This document shows positions 26,065-33,540 of a DNA stretch of 64,000 nt, in pieces. Each line of letters begins with the position of its first letter. The first letter of the stretch is position 1. A model generated the notes under the pieces. That model was not told the origin of the DNA, made no database searches, and saw nothing but the letters and a program-made list of their open reading frames with translations. A program made the translations under genes and the position numbers. This stretch comes from Fructilactobacillus fructivorans (GTDB lineage Bacteria; Bacillota; Bacilli; Lactobacillales; Lactobacillaceae). The stretch spans positions 1-64,000 of the forward strand of contig NZ_AZDS01000005.1 of the NCBI RefSeq assembly GCF_001434095.1. The letters run 5' to 3'.

Positions 26065-26952
26065 TTAAGCAAAACTAGTAATGATACCACCAAGAATGAC
26101 ACAAATCATTCCAAGGGTAACAAAGACCAATTCCTTCTTTGTCTTACGTTCATGGAGAATCACAATGCCACCAAAGGTTGAAATTACCACACACATCTGT
26201 GAAATGGTAAATCCAGTTGCGACACCATTTAATTCAGTTGAAATTAAGTAGAAGAAAGCACCAAATCCGAATAAGAAACCAGTAATAATGTTTTTGTAAG
26301 AAACGGCTTGCTTAAAGGGATTAACCTTTGTTTTGTATGCACTAATAATAACAAAGATGGTACCCATAATAACCATTCCAATGGTCTGGGGTAAGAAAGC
26401 TGACCAACCGTTAGTATTAGCAACCCTTGGAAAATCCGAGTAACCAATGTATCCAAACATCCCAATTACCAAAAGAATTAGTCCGTTACGGGTGTGTTGA
26501 GCGGCATTTTCTTCCGCTGTCTTCGGTTCATTATTGCCATTATCTTTTAAGGTTGTAAGTAAAACACCAACAATAATTAGGATGATGGATCCAAATCCAG
26601 CCAGCTTTGGAATCAATCCAGCCCATTCACCAAAGAAGATTACTCTGGTAACTGAAGTACCAACCAACTGCAAACCAGTTGAGATTGGCATGGTTCTCGA
26701 TACTCCAATTTGAGTAAATGCCATGTACTGGGTCATTTGACCCACAGCCCAAGCCATTCCAGAAAGTAAACACCACCAAAAGTCTTGCATGGTAATAACC
26801 GGTTGCTTAAAAATAAACACAAGTATGGCAATAATTAATGCACCATATGTAGTTCCCATCAATTGATTGATTGGCTTTCCACCAATTAAGCCAGTCGCAA
26901 TAGGAAGAAAACCCCAACCTAGCGCTGGGAGTAAAGCAATCAAAATATTCAA
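26065..26952 (-). CDS. glcU: GlcU-type sugar uptake protein (GRP/DMT family), paralogue 2
   Basis: 295-residue sugar permease with about ten helices, very similar to its neighbour over the full length: identical GKPINQLMGTTYGA, ANTNGWSAFLPQTIGMVIMG and LNGVATGFTISQMCVVIS. It differs near the front of helix 4 (SRTMPISTGLQLVGTSVTRV against SLTMPVSTGLQLIGNSIVGV), where an added arginine lies in or near a membrane segment. TTG start with GGGGG 8 bases upstream. Own promoter and own terminator. Together with gntP and gntK this region looks like a sugar and sugar-acid uptake island. Confidence 0.9.
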   Translation of the reverse strand: MNILIALLPALGWGFLPIATGLIGGKPINQLMGTTYGALIIAILVFIFKQPVITMQDFWWCLLSGMAWAVGQMTQYMAFTQIGVSRTMPISTGLQLVGTSVTRVIFFGEWAGLIPKLAGFGSIILIIVGVLLTTLKDNGNNEPKTAEENAAQHTRNGLILLVIGMFGYIGYSDFPRVANTNGWSAFLPQTIGMVIMGTIFVIISAYKTKVNPFKQAVSYKNIITGFLFGFGAFFYLISTELNGVATGFTISQMCVVISTFGGIVILHERKTKKELVFVTLGMICVILGGIITSFA

Positions 26953-26991
26953 CGTAAATTCCCCCTAAATGTAAGTTTCTTTAACACACAT

Positions 26992-27032
26992 ATTATAATC
27001 GCCTATGAATGCAAAAATCAATCAATTAATTG
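26992..27032 (-). promoter_or_regulatory. Promoter and palindrome upstream of glcU paralogue 2
   Basis: Minus strand TTGATT (27021-27016), 18-base spacer, TATAAT (26997-26992). One base upstream of the -35 is the palindrome CAATTAATTG (27023-27032), also found upstream of paralogue 1. Confidence 0.6.
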
Positions 27033-27053
27033 TCACAATGGGAATTATGCCAA

Positions 27054-27083
27054 CAAAAAACACTTCATCATAAAATGAAGTGT
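27054..27083 (-). terminator. tRNA-Arg terminator
   Basis: Minus strand ACACTTCAT (27083-27075), 6-base loop, ATGAAGTGT (27068-27060), then a T-run. It starts 9 bases after the tRNA 3' end. Confidence 0.92.
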
Positions 27084-27091
27084 CAAATAAG

Positions 27092-27164
27092 TGACCCCAC
27101 TCAGACTCGAACTGAGATCGACCGCTTAGGAGGCGGTTGCCCTATCCAGTTGTGCTATGGGGCC
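27092..27164 (-). tRNA. tRNA-Arg (anticodon CCT)
   Basis: 73-nt cloverleaf on the minus strand. Acceptor stem GGCCCCA/TGGGGTC with discriminator A; D-arm TAGCACAACTGGATAGGGCA; anticodon stem-loop ACCGC-CTCCTAA-GCGGT with anticodon CCT, which reads AGG; T-arm CTCAG-TTCGAGT-CTGAG. The 3' CCA is not encoded and must be added after transcription. Located 49 bases after the DEAD-box helicase stop, so it may be processed from that transcript. Confidence 0.95.
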
Positions 27165-27213
27165 AAAACCATCTATTATTCTCTCACTAATAAAATATTT
27201 AGTAAAGAAGCAA

Positions 27214-28482
27214 CTAATGATGGTTTTTATGATTACTTGGTTTTCCCTTATTTTTTTGTTTTCGTTTGCGATGCTTATTCTTTTTGGGCTTCAGTTGGCT
27301 TTTTGCACTGATCTGCTTCTTTTTGGTTTCCGCCTGCTGCTTAATTTCTTTTTGATGAGCTAATTGTGAATCATCAATGTGATCAACAATTTCCCCATTA
27401 AAATAATAAATAGGTTTTAAATCATACTCACTATCTTCCAAAACATGTTTCAAATCCCGCAGATCATGGTCATCCCCAAAATTAATTACTAAGCCAGGTT
27501 CACCCATCCGTCCGGTTCGTCCCACTCGATGAATATAAACGTTCTTTTCGCTAGGCAAATCGTAATTAATGACCGCTGGCAATTTAGCAATATCAAGACC
27601 ACGAGCCGCTACATCAGTCGTTAACAAGAGCTTAATTCGACCTAATCGAAAATCATCTAAAGCCTTTTTTCGACTCTGTTTATTTTCACCCGAGGTTAAC
27701 TTTTGAACCTTAGAATTGCCTTCATGCTTAAAAAAGTTATAAGCCCGATTAAGGGTTTCCGTTTGATTAAAAAATACCAAAGCTTTAAAACTCTGCATTT
27801 TAGAAAGACGATTCAACATTTCATTTCGCTTGGCACGTGAGATCTGAAATAGTCCGTGGGTTACTTTTCCCCTCGTCTTATCAACATCTCGGACATCAAT
27901 AATATCGGCATCCTTGCCCATTTTTTCCTTTAGATGATACAAAACATCGGTAGCTGTAGCGGAAAAGTATGCTACTTGAGCATCCCTTGGAACTGAGGCA
28001 ACAATGTTTTTGACCTGATCCAGTGAAGTATCATTTAACAAGTCATCGGCTTCATCAACAACTACGGTGTCAACCTCACTTACCTTTAATTTTCGTTCGT
28101 TAATCAAACTGAGAATCCGTCCAGGTGTTCCAACCACAATCTCAGGATGCTTTTTTAGCTGTTCTTGCTGCCGTTTTACGTTTGCTCCACCAATTAGTGG
28201 CAATATTTTAACTTTAAAAGCGACCGCCCAGTCTCGAATTACGTTTGCAACTTGCATCGCTAATTCTTGGGTGGGCTCAATTACTATTACCTGAGTTCCA
28301 CTACCAGGCATTGAATTGGCTAAAATTGGCATCGTAAAAGCTACCGTCTTTCCAGATCCAGTTGGAGAAAGAGCAACGATGTCATTTTCTCCCTCAATCA
28401 TTGGTTGGTAGACCGCCTTCTGAATCGGAGTTTGTTCTCGATATCCTAATTTTTCAAAACGTTTTACAAATTGTTCCAGCAC
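27214..28482 (-). CDS. DEAD-box ATP-dependent RNA helicase
   Basis: Unwinds or remodels RNA, probably in ribosome assembly, mRNA decay or cold adaptation. 422 residues. Motifs in order: Q-motif REQTPIQ near 15, Walker A SPTGSGKT at 39-46, EPTQELA (Ia), VGTPGR (Ib), VDEADD near 141 (II), SATA (III), FNQTE (IV), TTDVAARGLDI (V) and HRVGRTGR (VI). Motif II is DEAD followed by D. The C-terminal 50 residues are very basic (Lys, Asn, His-rich), as expected for an RNA-binding tail. GTG start with GGAG 6 bases upstream. Resembles the short YfmL/CshB-type helicases; which one is not certain. Confidence 0.93.
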   Translation of the reverse strand: MLEQFVKRFEKLGYREQTPIQKAVYQPMIEGENDIVALSPTGSGKTVAFTMPILANSMPGSGTQVIVIEPTQELAMQVANVIRDWAVAFKVKILPLIGGANVKRQQEQLKKHPEIVVGTPGRILSLINERKLKVSEVDTVVVDEADDLLNDTSLDQVKNIVASVPRDAQVAYFSATATDVLYHLKEKMGKDADIIDVRDVDKTRGKVTHGLFQISRAKRNEMLNRLSKMQSFKALVFFNQTETLNRAYNFFKHEGNSKVQKLTSGENKQSRKKALDDFRLGRIKLLLTTDVAARGLDIAKLPAVINYDLPSEKNVYIHRVGRTGRMGEPGLVINFGDDHDLRDLKHVLEDSEYDLKPIYYFNGEIVDHIDDSQLAHQKEIKQQAETKKKQISAKSQLKPKKNKHRKRKQKNKGKPSNHKNHH

Positions 28483-28491
28483 GTTACTCTC

Positions 28492-29478
28492 CTATTTTAA
28501 ATATTCAATTCCAGCACTATCAGCAAGTCGACCCATTAAAGCATTAACTTTTTGCATGACGTTCAATCCATCGACATACTGGTCCTCATAAACTGGATTC
28601 CCTGGATGATTAATTATCTCAGCAAAATCATTTGCTTCAGGAATCATGGGATTATCGGTATATGCCGGTGCAATTTGACTTTCTCTTCCCTCGTTCATCA
28701 ATTTGGCCTCAGTAAAATCACCAGCACTATCAATTAAGATGGTTTGTCTTCCGCAATAAATCTCTGATTGCTGATAGGAAGTCGTCATTTTACTAAAGTT
28801 AAGGGTGACGTTAAAGGTGCCATAGTTCAATACCGCAACTCCACCACCATCTGCTCCAGTGGAAATAAACTTAGGATAATACATTTGGGTGCGTGGTAAA
28901 CCAAACAATGCAACCGTGTCATAAACAGGATACACACCCAAGTCTTCGAGTGCTCCACCACCAAATTTCAGGTTGAAAACATTTGGAATTTCACCATTTA
29001 GAACTTTATCATACCGTGATGAATACTTACTGTAAGTGAATTCTGCCCCGTCAATTTCAATATCATCAATTTGATCTTGAACGGCTTTAAAAGCTGGCAT
29101 ATGAACATTGCGAGCAGCTTCCATCAAACGTGCCTTGGGATGCTTCTTTAAAGTATCCATTGCAGATTGAAATTGATAAGGTCCAATAAAGGCTGGCTTC
29201 TCTACGATGACATTTTTATCATGTTTAAGTGCCGCGATTACCTGCTGATAATGAATGGCATTTGGTGAAGCAATATAAACCGTATCAAATTTATTTGATT
29301 CAAAAAAAACTTGAAGATCATCAAATAAGTTATCACAGTCATTTGGCTGAGCAAACTGACGTGCTGTATCTAATTTTCTTGAATAAACGGCATTTAACTT
29401 ATATTTTCCCGTGCTAGCCGCAGCATCAATAAATTTTTGGGTGATCCAATTGGTTCCAATTACTCCTAAATTAATCAT
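28492..29478 (-). CDS. Gfo/Idh/MocA family NAD(P)-dependent oxidoreductase
   Basis: Cytoplasmic dehydrogenase of 328 residues, probably acting on a sugar or polyol derivative; the substrate is unknown. The Rossmann start is LGVIGTNWITQKF (4-16), a variant of GxGxxG in which the middle glycine is retained and the last is replaced. The family lysine is in VIVEKPAF near 91-98, and the C-terminal domain shows GGGALEDLGVYPVYD near 173-187. Start ATG with GGGAG upstream. Its first 8 bases overlap the end of the preceding GH25-like gene, so the two are co-transcribed and probably coupled. Confidence 0.9.
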   Translation of the reverse strand: MINLGVIGTNWITQKFIDAAASTGKYKLNAVYSRKLDTARQFAQPNDCDNLFDDLQVFFESNKFDTVYIASPNAIHYQQVIAALKHDKNVIVEKPAFIGPYQFQSAMDTLKKHPKARLMEAARNVHMPAFKAVQDQIDDIEIDGAEFTYSKYSSRYDKVLNGEIPNVFNLKFGGGALEDLGVYPVYDTVALFGLPRTQMYYPKFISTGADGGGVAVLNYGTFNVTLNFSKMTTSYQQSEIYCGRQTILIDSAGDFTEAKLMNEGRESQIAPAYTDNPMIPEANDFAEIINHPGNPVYEDQYVDGLNVMQKVNALMGRLADSAGIEYLK

Positions 29479-30283
29479 TAAAGTTCTCCCATTGCATTTC
29501 TTCGTTATTCATTATATTTACCTGACCAAGGTACTGATTCCATTGCTTTTGATTCCCATTAAAAGCCACTGAATCAAAACTGCCCCTTTGGCCATCAATC
29601 GTTAAATGATCAGATGAATCCATGTTAACAAACCGGACATGTGCATCCTTTGAATCATCCTCACTATTTAACCAAAAAGCTGTATGGGGAATGGACTTAA
29701 ATTCCTGGTACATCCCCTCATTAGTATTAATAATAACAGGTCGACTGTATCTTCGGTACAAAAATTGCACTAACTCATTAATTCGCTGTTTTTGTTGCTT
29801 GAAATTGACGTTCTTTTCACTGTACGGATAATAATACTGGACTTGAATCACGATGGGTAAGGTCCCCGTATTGTCCTTAACCTGGGTTACGAAGTTATTT
29901 TCTTGGTCTTTAATACTACTTTTAAATCCATAAGTATGATAGACACCGATTTTTAAACCCGAGCCTTGACTCCGATTGTAGTTATTATCAAAGTTATCAT
30001 CTGCAAAGCTAGCTCCCTGAGTTGAGCGAATGTATACGAACTTCTGGTCCTTTTGTTTCAAGGCAGTAAAATCGACGTAACCATCATCTTGATCAATCAT
30101 GACACCTTGAACGGGATATCTTCTTAACAACACCTCACGGTTATGATTCTTATTGATGAAGTACATCCCAACGGAGAGAAGGATAACTAACACCAAAGTG
30201 ATTCCAAGTCCAATTAAGCCCCATTTGGTTAACTTCTCTTTTCTTATTTTTTTTCGAAGGTCAGCCCGATTAATCTCAGCCAT
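29471..30283 (-). CDS. GH25-like (lysozyme-fold) membrane-anchored protein with altered catalytic residues
   Basis: 270 residues: a basic cytoplasmic start (about 1-22), one membrane helix (about 23-44), then an extracellular domain resembling GH25 muramidases. Fold signs are YPVQGVMIDQDDGYVDF, FVYIRSTQGASFADDNF, GSGLKIGVYHTYGF and the PIVIQVQYYY strand. In active GH25 enzymes the last strand carries an Asp-x-Glu pair; here those positions read Q-V-Q. The usual TEG after strand two reads TQG. Two acidic residues expected in catalysis are therefore missing, and muramidase activity is doubtful; a binding role is possible. Start ATG with GGGAG 5 bases upstream. Confidence 0.72.
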   Translation of the reverse strand: MAEINRADLRKKIRKEKLTKWGLIGLGITLVLVILLSVGMYFINKNHNREVLLRRYPVQGVMIDQDDGYVDFTALKQKDQKFVYIRSTQGASFADDNFDNNYNRSQGSGLKIGVYHTYGFKSSIKDQENNFVTQVKDNTGTLPIVIQVQYYYPYSEKNVNFKQQKQRINELVQFLYRRYSRPVIINTNEGMYQEFKSIPHTAFWLNSEDDSKDAHVRFVNMDSSDHLTIDGQRGSFDSVAFNGNQKQWNQYLGQVNIMNNEEMQWENFND

Positions 30284-30355
30284 TTGTACTCCCAGATCAA
30301 TTCTTATGATTAGTATAATTACAGTTTAATATTATCACTATTTACCGATATTCGC

Positions 30356-30397
30356 TTGAATTCAAACGTTGATTTCAATATAATGAAAGCGTTATAG
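30356..30397 (+). promoter_or_regulatory. gntK promoter with cre-like site
   Basis: TTGAAT (30356-30361), 17-base spacer, TATAAT (30379-30384). Overlapping the -10 and start region is ATGAAAGCGTTATAG (30383-30397), matching the left half and core of a cre site but differing at the last two positions. The -35 sits inside the palindrome TTGAATTCAA (30356-30365), which could be an operator. Confidence 0.6.
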
Positions 30398-30486
30398 GTA
30401 GTATAATTTTTTACTCGATCACTTGATAAAGTTGGCACAGAGTCCGCCACAAAGTGTATCAACTAGCATGGAAGGGAAAGATTATA

Positions 30487-32052
30487 ATGGAAAACGTAAT
30501 TGGTGTCGACATTGGAACTACAAGTGTCAAGACCGTCTTATACGATGAGAAAGGTAAAGTTAAGGGTTATTCAAACGACGGATATACTTTGTATCAAGAT
30601 ACTGCAGATATGGCCGAAGAAGATCCCGAGGAAATTTTTTCTGCAATGATTCAAGGTTTACAGAATGTCCTCAAAAAAGTCGATCCTAAAAAGGACACAC
30701 TAAAGGGAATTTCATATTCATGTGCAATGCATAGTTTGATTTTATTGGATGAAAATCACAAACCATTGACTCGTGCAATTACCTGGGCCGATAATCGTGC
30801 CGTTGATTATTCAGATGAATTAAAAAAGAATGGCATTGGAATGGAATTATATAAAAAGACAGGTGTTCCCACTCATCCAATGAGTCCACTCGTTAAATCC
30901 ATCTGGCTCAGAAATGAAAAGCCAGAATTATTCAAGAAAGCTCGTTATTTTGTTGGTGTTAAGGAATACATCAACTACAAGTTATTTGGTGTTTTAAAGG
31001 AAGACTATTCAATCGCTAACGCAACTGGATTATTTAATATTTTTGATATGGACTGGGACGATGAAGCCTTAAAGGTCGCAGGAATCAAACGTGACCAACT
31101 CCCAGAATTAGTTGATACTACCTACCAACTTAAGGGCCTCAACGAAAAATATGCTCAAATGATTGGAATCGATAAAGACACTCCATTTGTAATTGGAGCT
31201 TCCGATGGTCCATTAGCTAACTTAGGTGTTGACGCTATCAAGCCTGGAGTTGTTGCCGTTACCATTGGTACCTCTGGTGCCGTTCGGGTTGTCACTGATA
31301 AGCCAAGAATTGATCCTAAGGGAAGAGTCTTTTGCTACTACCTTGCTAAGAACATGTGGGTAGTTGGTGGACCCGTTAACAACGGTGGAATCGTCTTCCG
31401 TTGGGTTCGTGATCAGTTGTGCTTACCAGAAAAAGTTACTGCTGAACAAATGAACATTGACGCTTACGATCTTTTAACTGAAATTGCTTCTAAGATTCCA
31501 GCTGGATCAGAAGGATTAATCTTCTTGCCATTCTTAGGTGGTGAAAGAGCCCCAATTTGGGATGCTGATGCACGTGGAACCTACTTTGGCTTGACCAGAA
31601 AACACACTCGTGCTCATATGATTAGGGCAGCTCTTGAAGGGATTGTTTACAACCTCTACACGGTCATGTTAGCCCTTGAAGAAGTGGTTGGTGAACCAAA
31701 GAGTATTCAAGCAACTGGTGGATTTGCTCGTTCAGAGTTATGGCGTCAAATGTTAGCTGACATCTTTGAACAAGACGTTAACATTCCCGAAAGTTTTGAA
31801 GGAACTGCCCTTGGTGCTGCTACCCTTGGAATGTACAGTCTTGGCATGATTAACAGTCTTTATGATGTTAGCCAATTTGTTGGTGTTACTAACACTCACA
31901 AGCCAAATCCAAAGAATTACAAAGCTTACCGTGAATTAATTCCAATTTACATTCGATTAAGTCGTCACCTTCAACCAGAATACAAGAACATCGCTAACTA
32001 TCAGCGTGAACATGAAAATGATTGGAAAACTGGTCCTAAAGACGAAGATTAA
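30487..32052 (+). CDS. gntK: Gluconate kinase, FGGY family
   Basis: Phosphorylates gluconate with ATP to 6-phosphogluconate, which enters the phosphoketolase or pentose phosphate route. 521 residues. FGGY motifs: VIGVDIGTTSVKTVLYD at the N-terminus (ATPase phosphate-1), CAMHSLILLD near 80, TWADNRAVDY near 105, the phosphate-2 loop VTIGTSGAVRV near 262, and the C-terminal QATGGFARSELWRQMLADIF. Gluconate rather than xylulose or glycerol is inferred from the overall sequence and from gntP nearby. ATG at 30487 with GGGAAAG upstream is preferred over an earlier in-frame GTG at 30454. Confidence 0.88.
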   Translation: MENVIGVDIGTTSVKTVLYDEKGKVKGYSNDGYTLYQDTADMAEEDPEEIFSAMIQGLQNVLKKVDPKKDTLKGISYSCAMHSLILLDENHKPLTRAITWADNRAVDYSDELKKNGIGMELYKKTGVPTHPMSPLVKSIWLRNEKPELFKKARYFVGVKEYINYKLFGVLKEDYSIANATGLFNIFDMDWDDEALKVAGIKRDQLPELVDTTYQLKGLNEKYAQMIGIDKDTPFVIGASDGPLANLGVDAIKPGVVAVTIGTSGAVRVVTDKPRIDPKGRVFCYYLAKNMWVVGGPVNNGGIVFRWVRDQLCLPEKVTAEQMNIDAYDLLTEIASKIPAGSEGLIFLPFLGGERAPIWDADARGTYFGLTRKHTRAHMIRAALEGIVYNLYTVMLALEEVVGEPKSIQATGGFARSELWRQMLADIFEQDVNIPESFEGTALGAATLGMYSLGMINSLYDVSQFVGVTNTHKPNPKNYKAYRELIPIYIRLSRHLQPEYKNIANYQREHENDWKTGPKDED

Positions 32053-32065
32053 TTAAAAATTATTG

Positions 32066-32090
32066 AAGCATCCTTTTTGGATGCTTTTTT
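32066..32090 (+). terminator. gntK terminator
   Basis: AAGCATCC (32066-32073), loop of five T, GGATGCTT (32079-32086), then T-run; 13 bases after the stop codon. Confidence 0.92.
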
Positions 32091-32105
32091 ATTTCTCTTT
32101 ATGTA

Positions 32106-32134
32106 CTGACTTCAATATAACTGCATGATATAAT
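32106..32134 (+). promoter_or_regulatory. Promoter of the amino-acid permease gene
   Basis: CTGACT (32106-32111), 17-base spacer, TATAAT (32129-32134) preceded by TGA, an extended -10. About 30 bases upstream of the ATG. Confidence 0.7.
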
Positions 32135-32163
32135 TAATCATTACGCAAAAAGGAGTGAAGCAT

Positions 32164-33501
32164 ATGCCTCAGAGCAACTTAAAGAAAAACATTGGAATTG
32201 GTGCAGCCCTCTCAACCGTCATGGGAACCGTGATTGGAGCAGGAGTCTTCTTCAAAACCGCTAGTGTAGTAGCGAATACTCATTCGGTCACTCTCACAAT
32301 TCTAGCTTGGATCATTGGTGGACTACTAACCATTTGTGGTGGACTAACCGTTTCGGAGTTAGCCGCTGCCATTCCCAAAACTGGTGGAACCATTCAATAC
32401 TTAAAGTACACTTATGGGCCTCTAACCGGTTTCTTACTAGGATGGGCCGAAATGCTAGTCTATTTTCCAGCTAACCTAGCTGCTCTCTCGATTGTCTTTT
32501 CTACCCAGCTCATTAATCTGTTTCACCTATCAGCTTCTTTATCAATTACCATTGCAATCATTTGTGCTTTGAGCATTACGATAATTAACCTCTTAGGTTC
32601 TAAAATAGCGGGAAGTGTTCAATCGCTAACTCTAATTGTTAAATTGATTCCGATCTTCATCATTGTAATTGCCGGTTTACTCCTACCTGGCCACGTTGAT
32701 GTTTCGTTCTGGCCGCCAATGCCAAGCAATGGCTCTGGCAACTTATTAACCGCGTTTGGTGGTGGACTATTAGCTACCATGTTTGCTTATGATGGTTGGA
32801 TTAACATCGGAAGTATCGCCGGAGAAATGAAAAATCCCCAAAAAGATCTACCTAAAGCAATCATTTTGGGACTAACGTTCATCATGATTATCTACGTTTT
32901 AGTTAACTGGGTCTTTTTGAAAAATATGCCTTTGAATCAAATTGCTGGTAACCAAAACACCGCTTATGAAGTTGCTATGAAATTATTTGGTGGAATTGGT
33001 GGAAAATTAGTTACAATTGGAATTTTAATTTCTGTTTATGGTGCCATGAACGGCTACATTCTAACGGGAATTCGAGTCCCATACGCAATGGCAAAAGACG
33101 ATCAACTCCCATTTAGTAAGTACTTTGCTCGATTGTCTAAGCACACGGCAGCACCATATGTCTCTGGATTATTCATGTTTGCTGTGGCGGTGGTCATGAT
33201 TTTCATGGGCAGTTTCGACATGCTAACTGATATGTTAGTGTTCGTGATGTGGATCTTTAATTGCCTCCTGTTCGTTGCTTTGTTTATCCTCAGAAAACGA
33301 GAACCTGAATTAGTTCGTCCATACAAAGTTCCCTGGTATCCAGTGGTCCCAATTATCGCTCTTGTTGGTGGTGTATTTATCTTAATCTCAACGATTCTTA
33401 CCCAAACCACTTTAGCCATTATTGGAATTATTGCCACTCTGATAGGTATTCCCATCTATTATGGACACAAGATGATGAAAAAAACTTCAACTGAAAAGTA
33501 A
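32164..33501 (+). CDS. APC-family amino-acid permease (LAT/SteT-like)
   Basis: 445-residue permease with 12 predicted helices. The APC fingerprint is clear: helix 1 with STVMGTVIGAGVFFKTASVV (unwound GAGVF substrate motif), the SELAAAIPKTGGTIQYLKYTYG segment near 70-90, helix 6 with FAYDGWINIGSIAGEMKNPQKDLP near 205-228, and YKVPWYPVVPIIAL near 380. It resembles serine/threonine or neutral amino-acid exchangers more than polyamine or arginine antiporters; the substrate is not certain. ATG at 32164 with AAGGAG 8 bases upstream; a GTG three codons earlier overlaps this. Single-gene unit with its own promoter and terminator. Confidence 0.88.
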   Translation: MPQSNLKKNIGIGAALSTVMGTVIGAGVFFKTASVVANTHSVTLTILAWIIGGLLTICGGLTVSELAAAIPKTGGTIQYLKYTYGPLTGFLLGWAEMLVYFPANLAALSIVFSTQLINLFHLSASLSITIAIICALSITIINLLGSKIAGSVQSLTLIVKLIPIFIIVIAGLLLPGHVDVSFWPPMPSNGSGNLLTAFGGGLLATMFAYDGWINIGSIAGEMKNPQKDLPKAIILGLTFIMIIYVLVNWVFLKNMPLNQIAGNQNTAYEVAMKLFGGIGGKLVTIGILISVYGAMNGYILTGIRVPYAMAKDDQLPFSKYFARLSKHTAAPYVSGLFMFAVAVVMIFMGSFDMLTDMLVFVMWIFNCLLFVALFILRKREPELVRPYKVPWYPVVPIIALVGGVFILISTILTQTTLAIIGIIATLIGIPIYYGHKMMKKTSTEK

Positions 33502-33503
33502 AA

Positions 33504-33540
33504 AAAATAATCTAGGAAAATTTTTTCCTAGATTATTTTT
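33504..33540. terminator. Bidirectional terminator between permease and rlmD locus
   Basis: A 17-bp near-perfect stem (half-site AAAATAATCTAGGAAAA) with A/T runs on both flanks. The last base overlaps the distal rlmD stop codon. Confidence 0.9.

Noticed and set aside
25036-26952. The two glcU genes as an assembly duplication artefact
   Set aside because: They differ at many positions and have different promoters, loops and terminators, so this is a true, older duplication.
27092-27164. tRNA-Arg as an integration site for a mobile element
   Set aside because: No integrase, no repeat of the tRNA 3' end and no change of gene style on either side.
27030-27311. 93-codon plus-strand frame starting near the tRNA
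   Set aside because: It runs through the tRNA-Arg gene and its terminator and into the antisense of the helicase tail; no independent support.
29471-29478. Possible frameshift where the GH25-like and oxidoreductase genes overlap
   Set aside because: Both proteins have complete ends and the second has its own ribosome site; an 8-base overlap is normal coupling.
33102-33455. 117-codon open frame on the minus strand inside the amino-acid permease gene
   Set aside because: Antisense to conserved permease helices; no Shine-Dalgarno or promoter.
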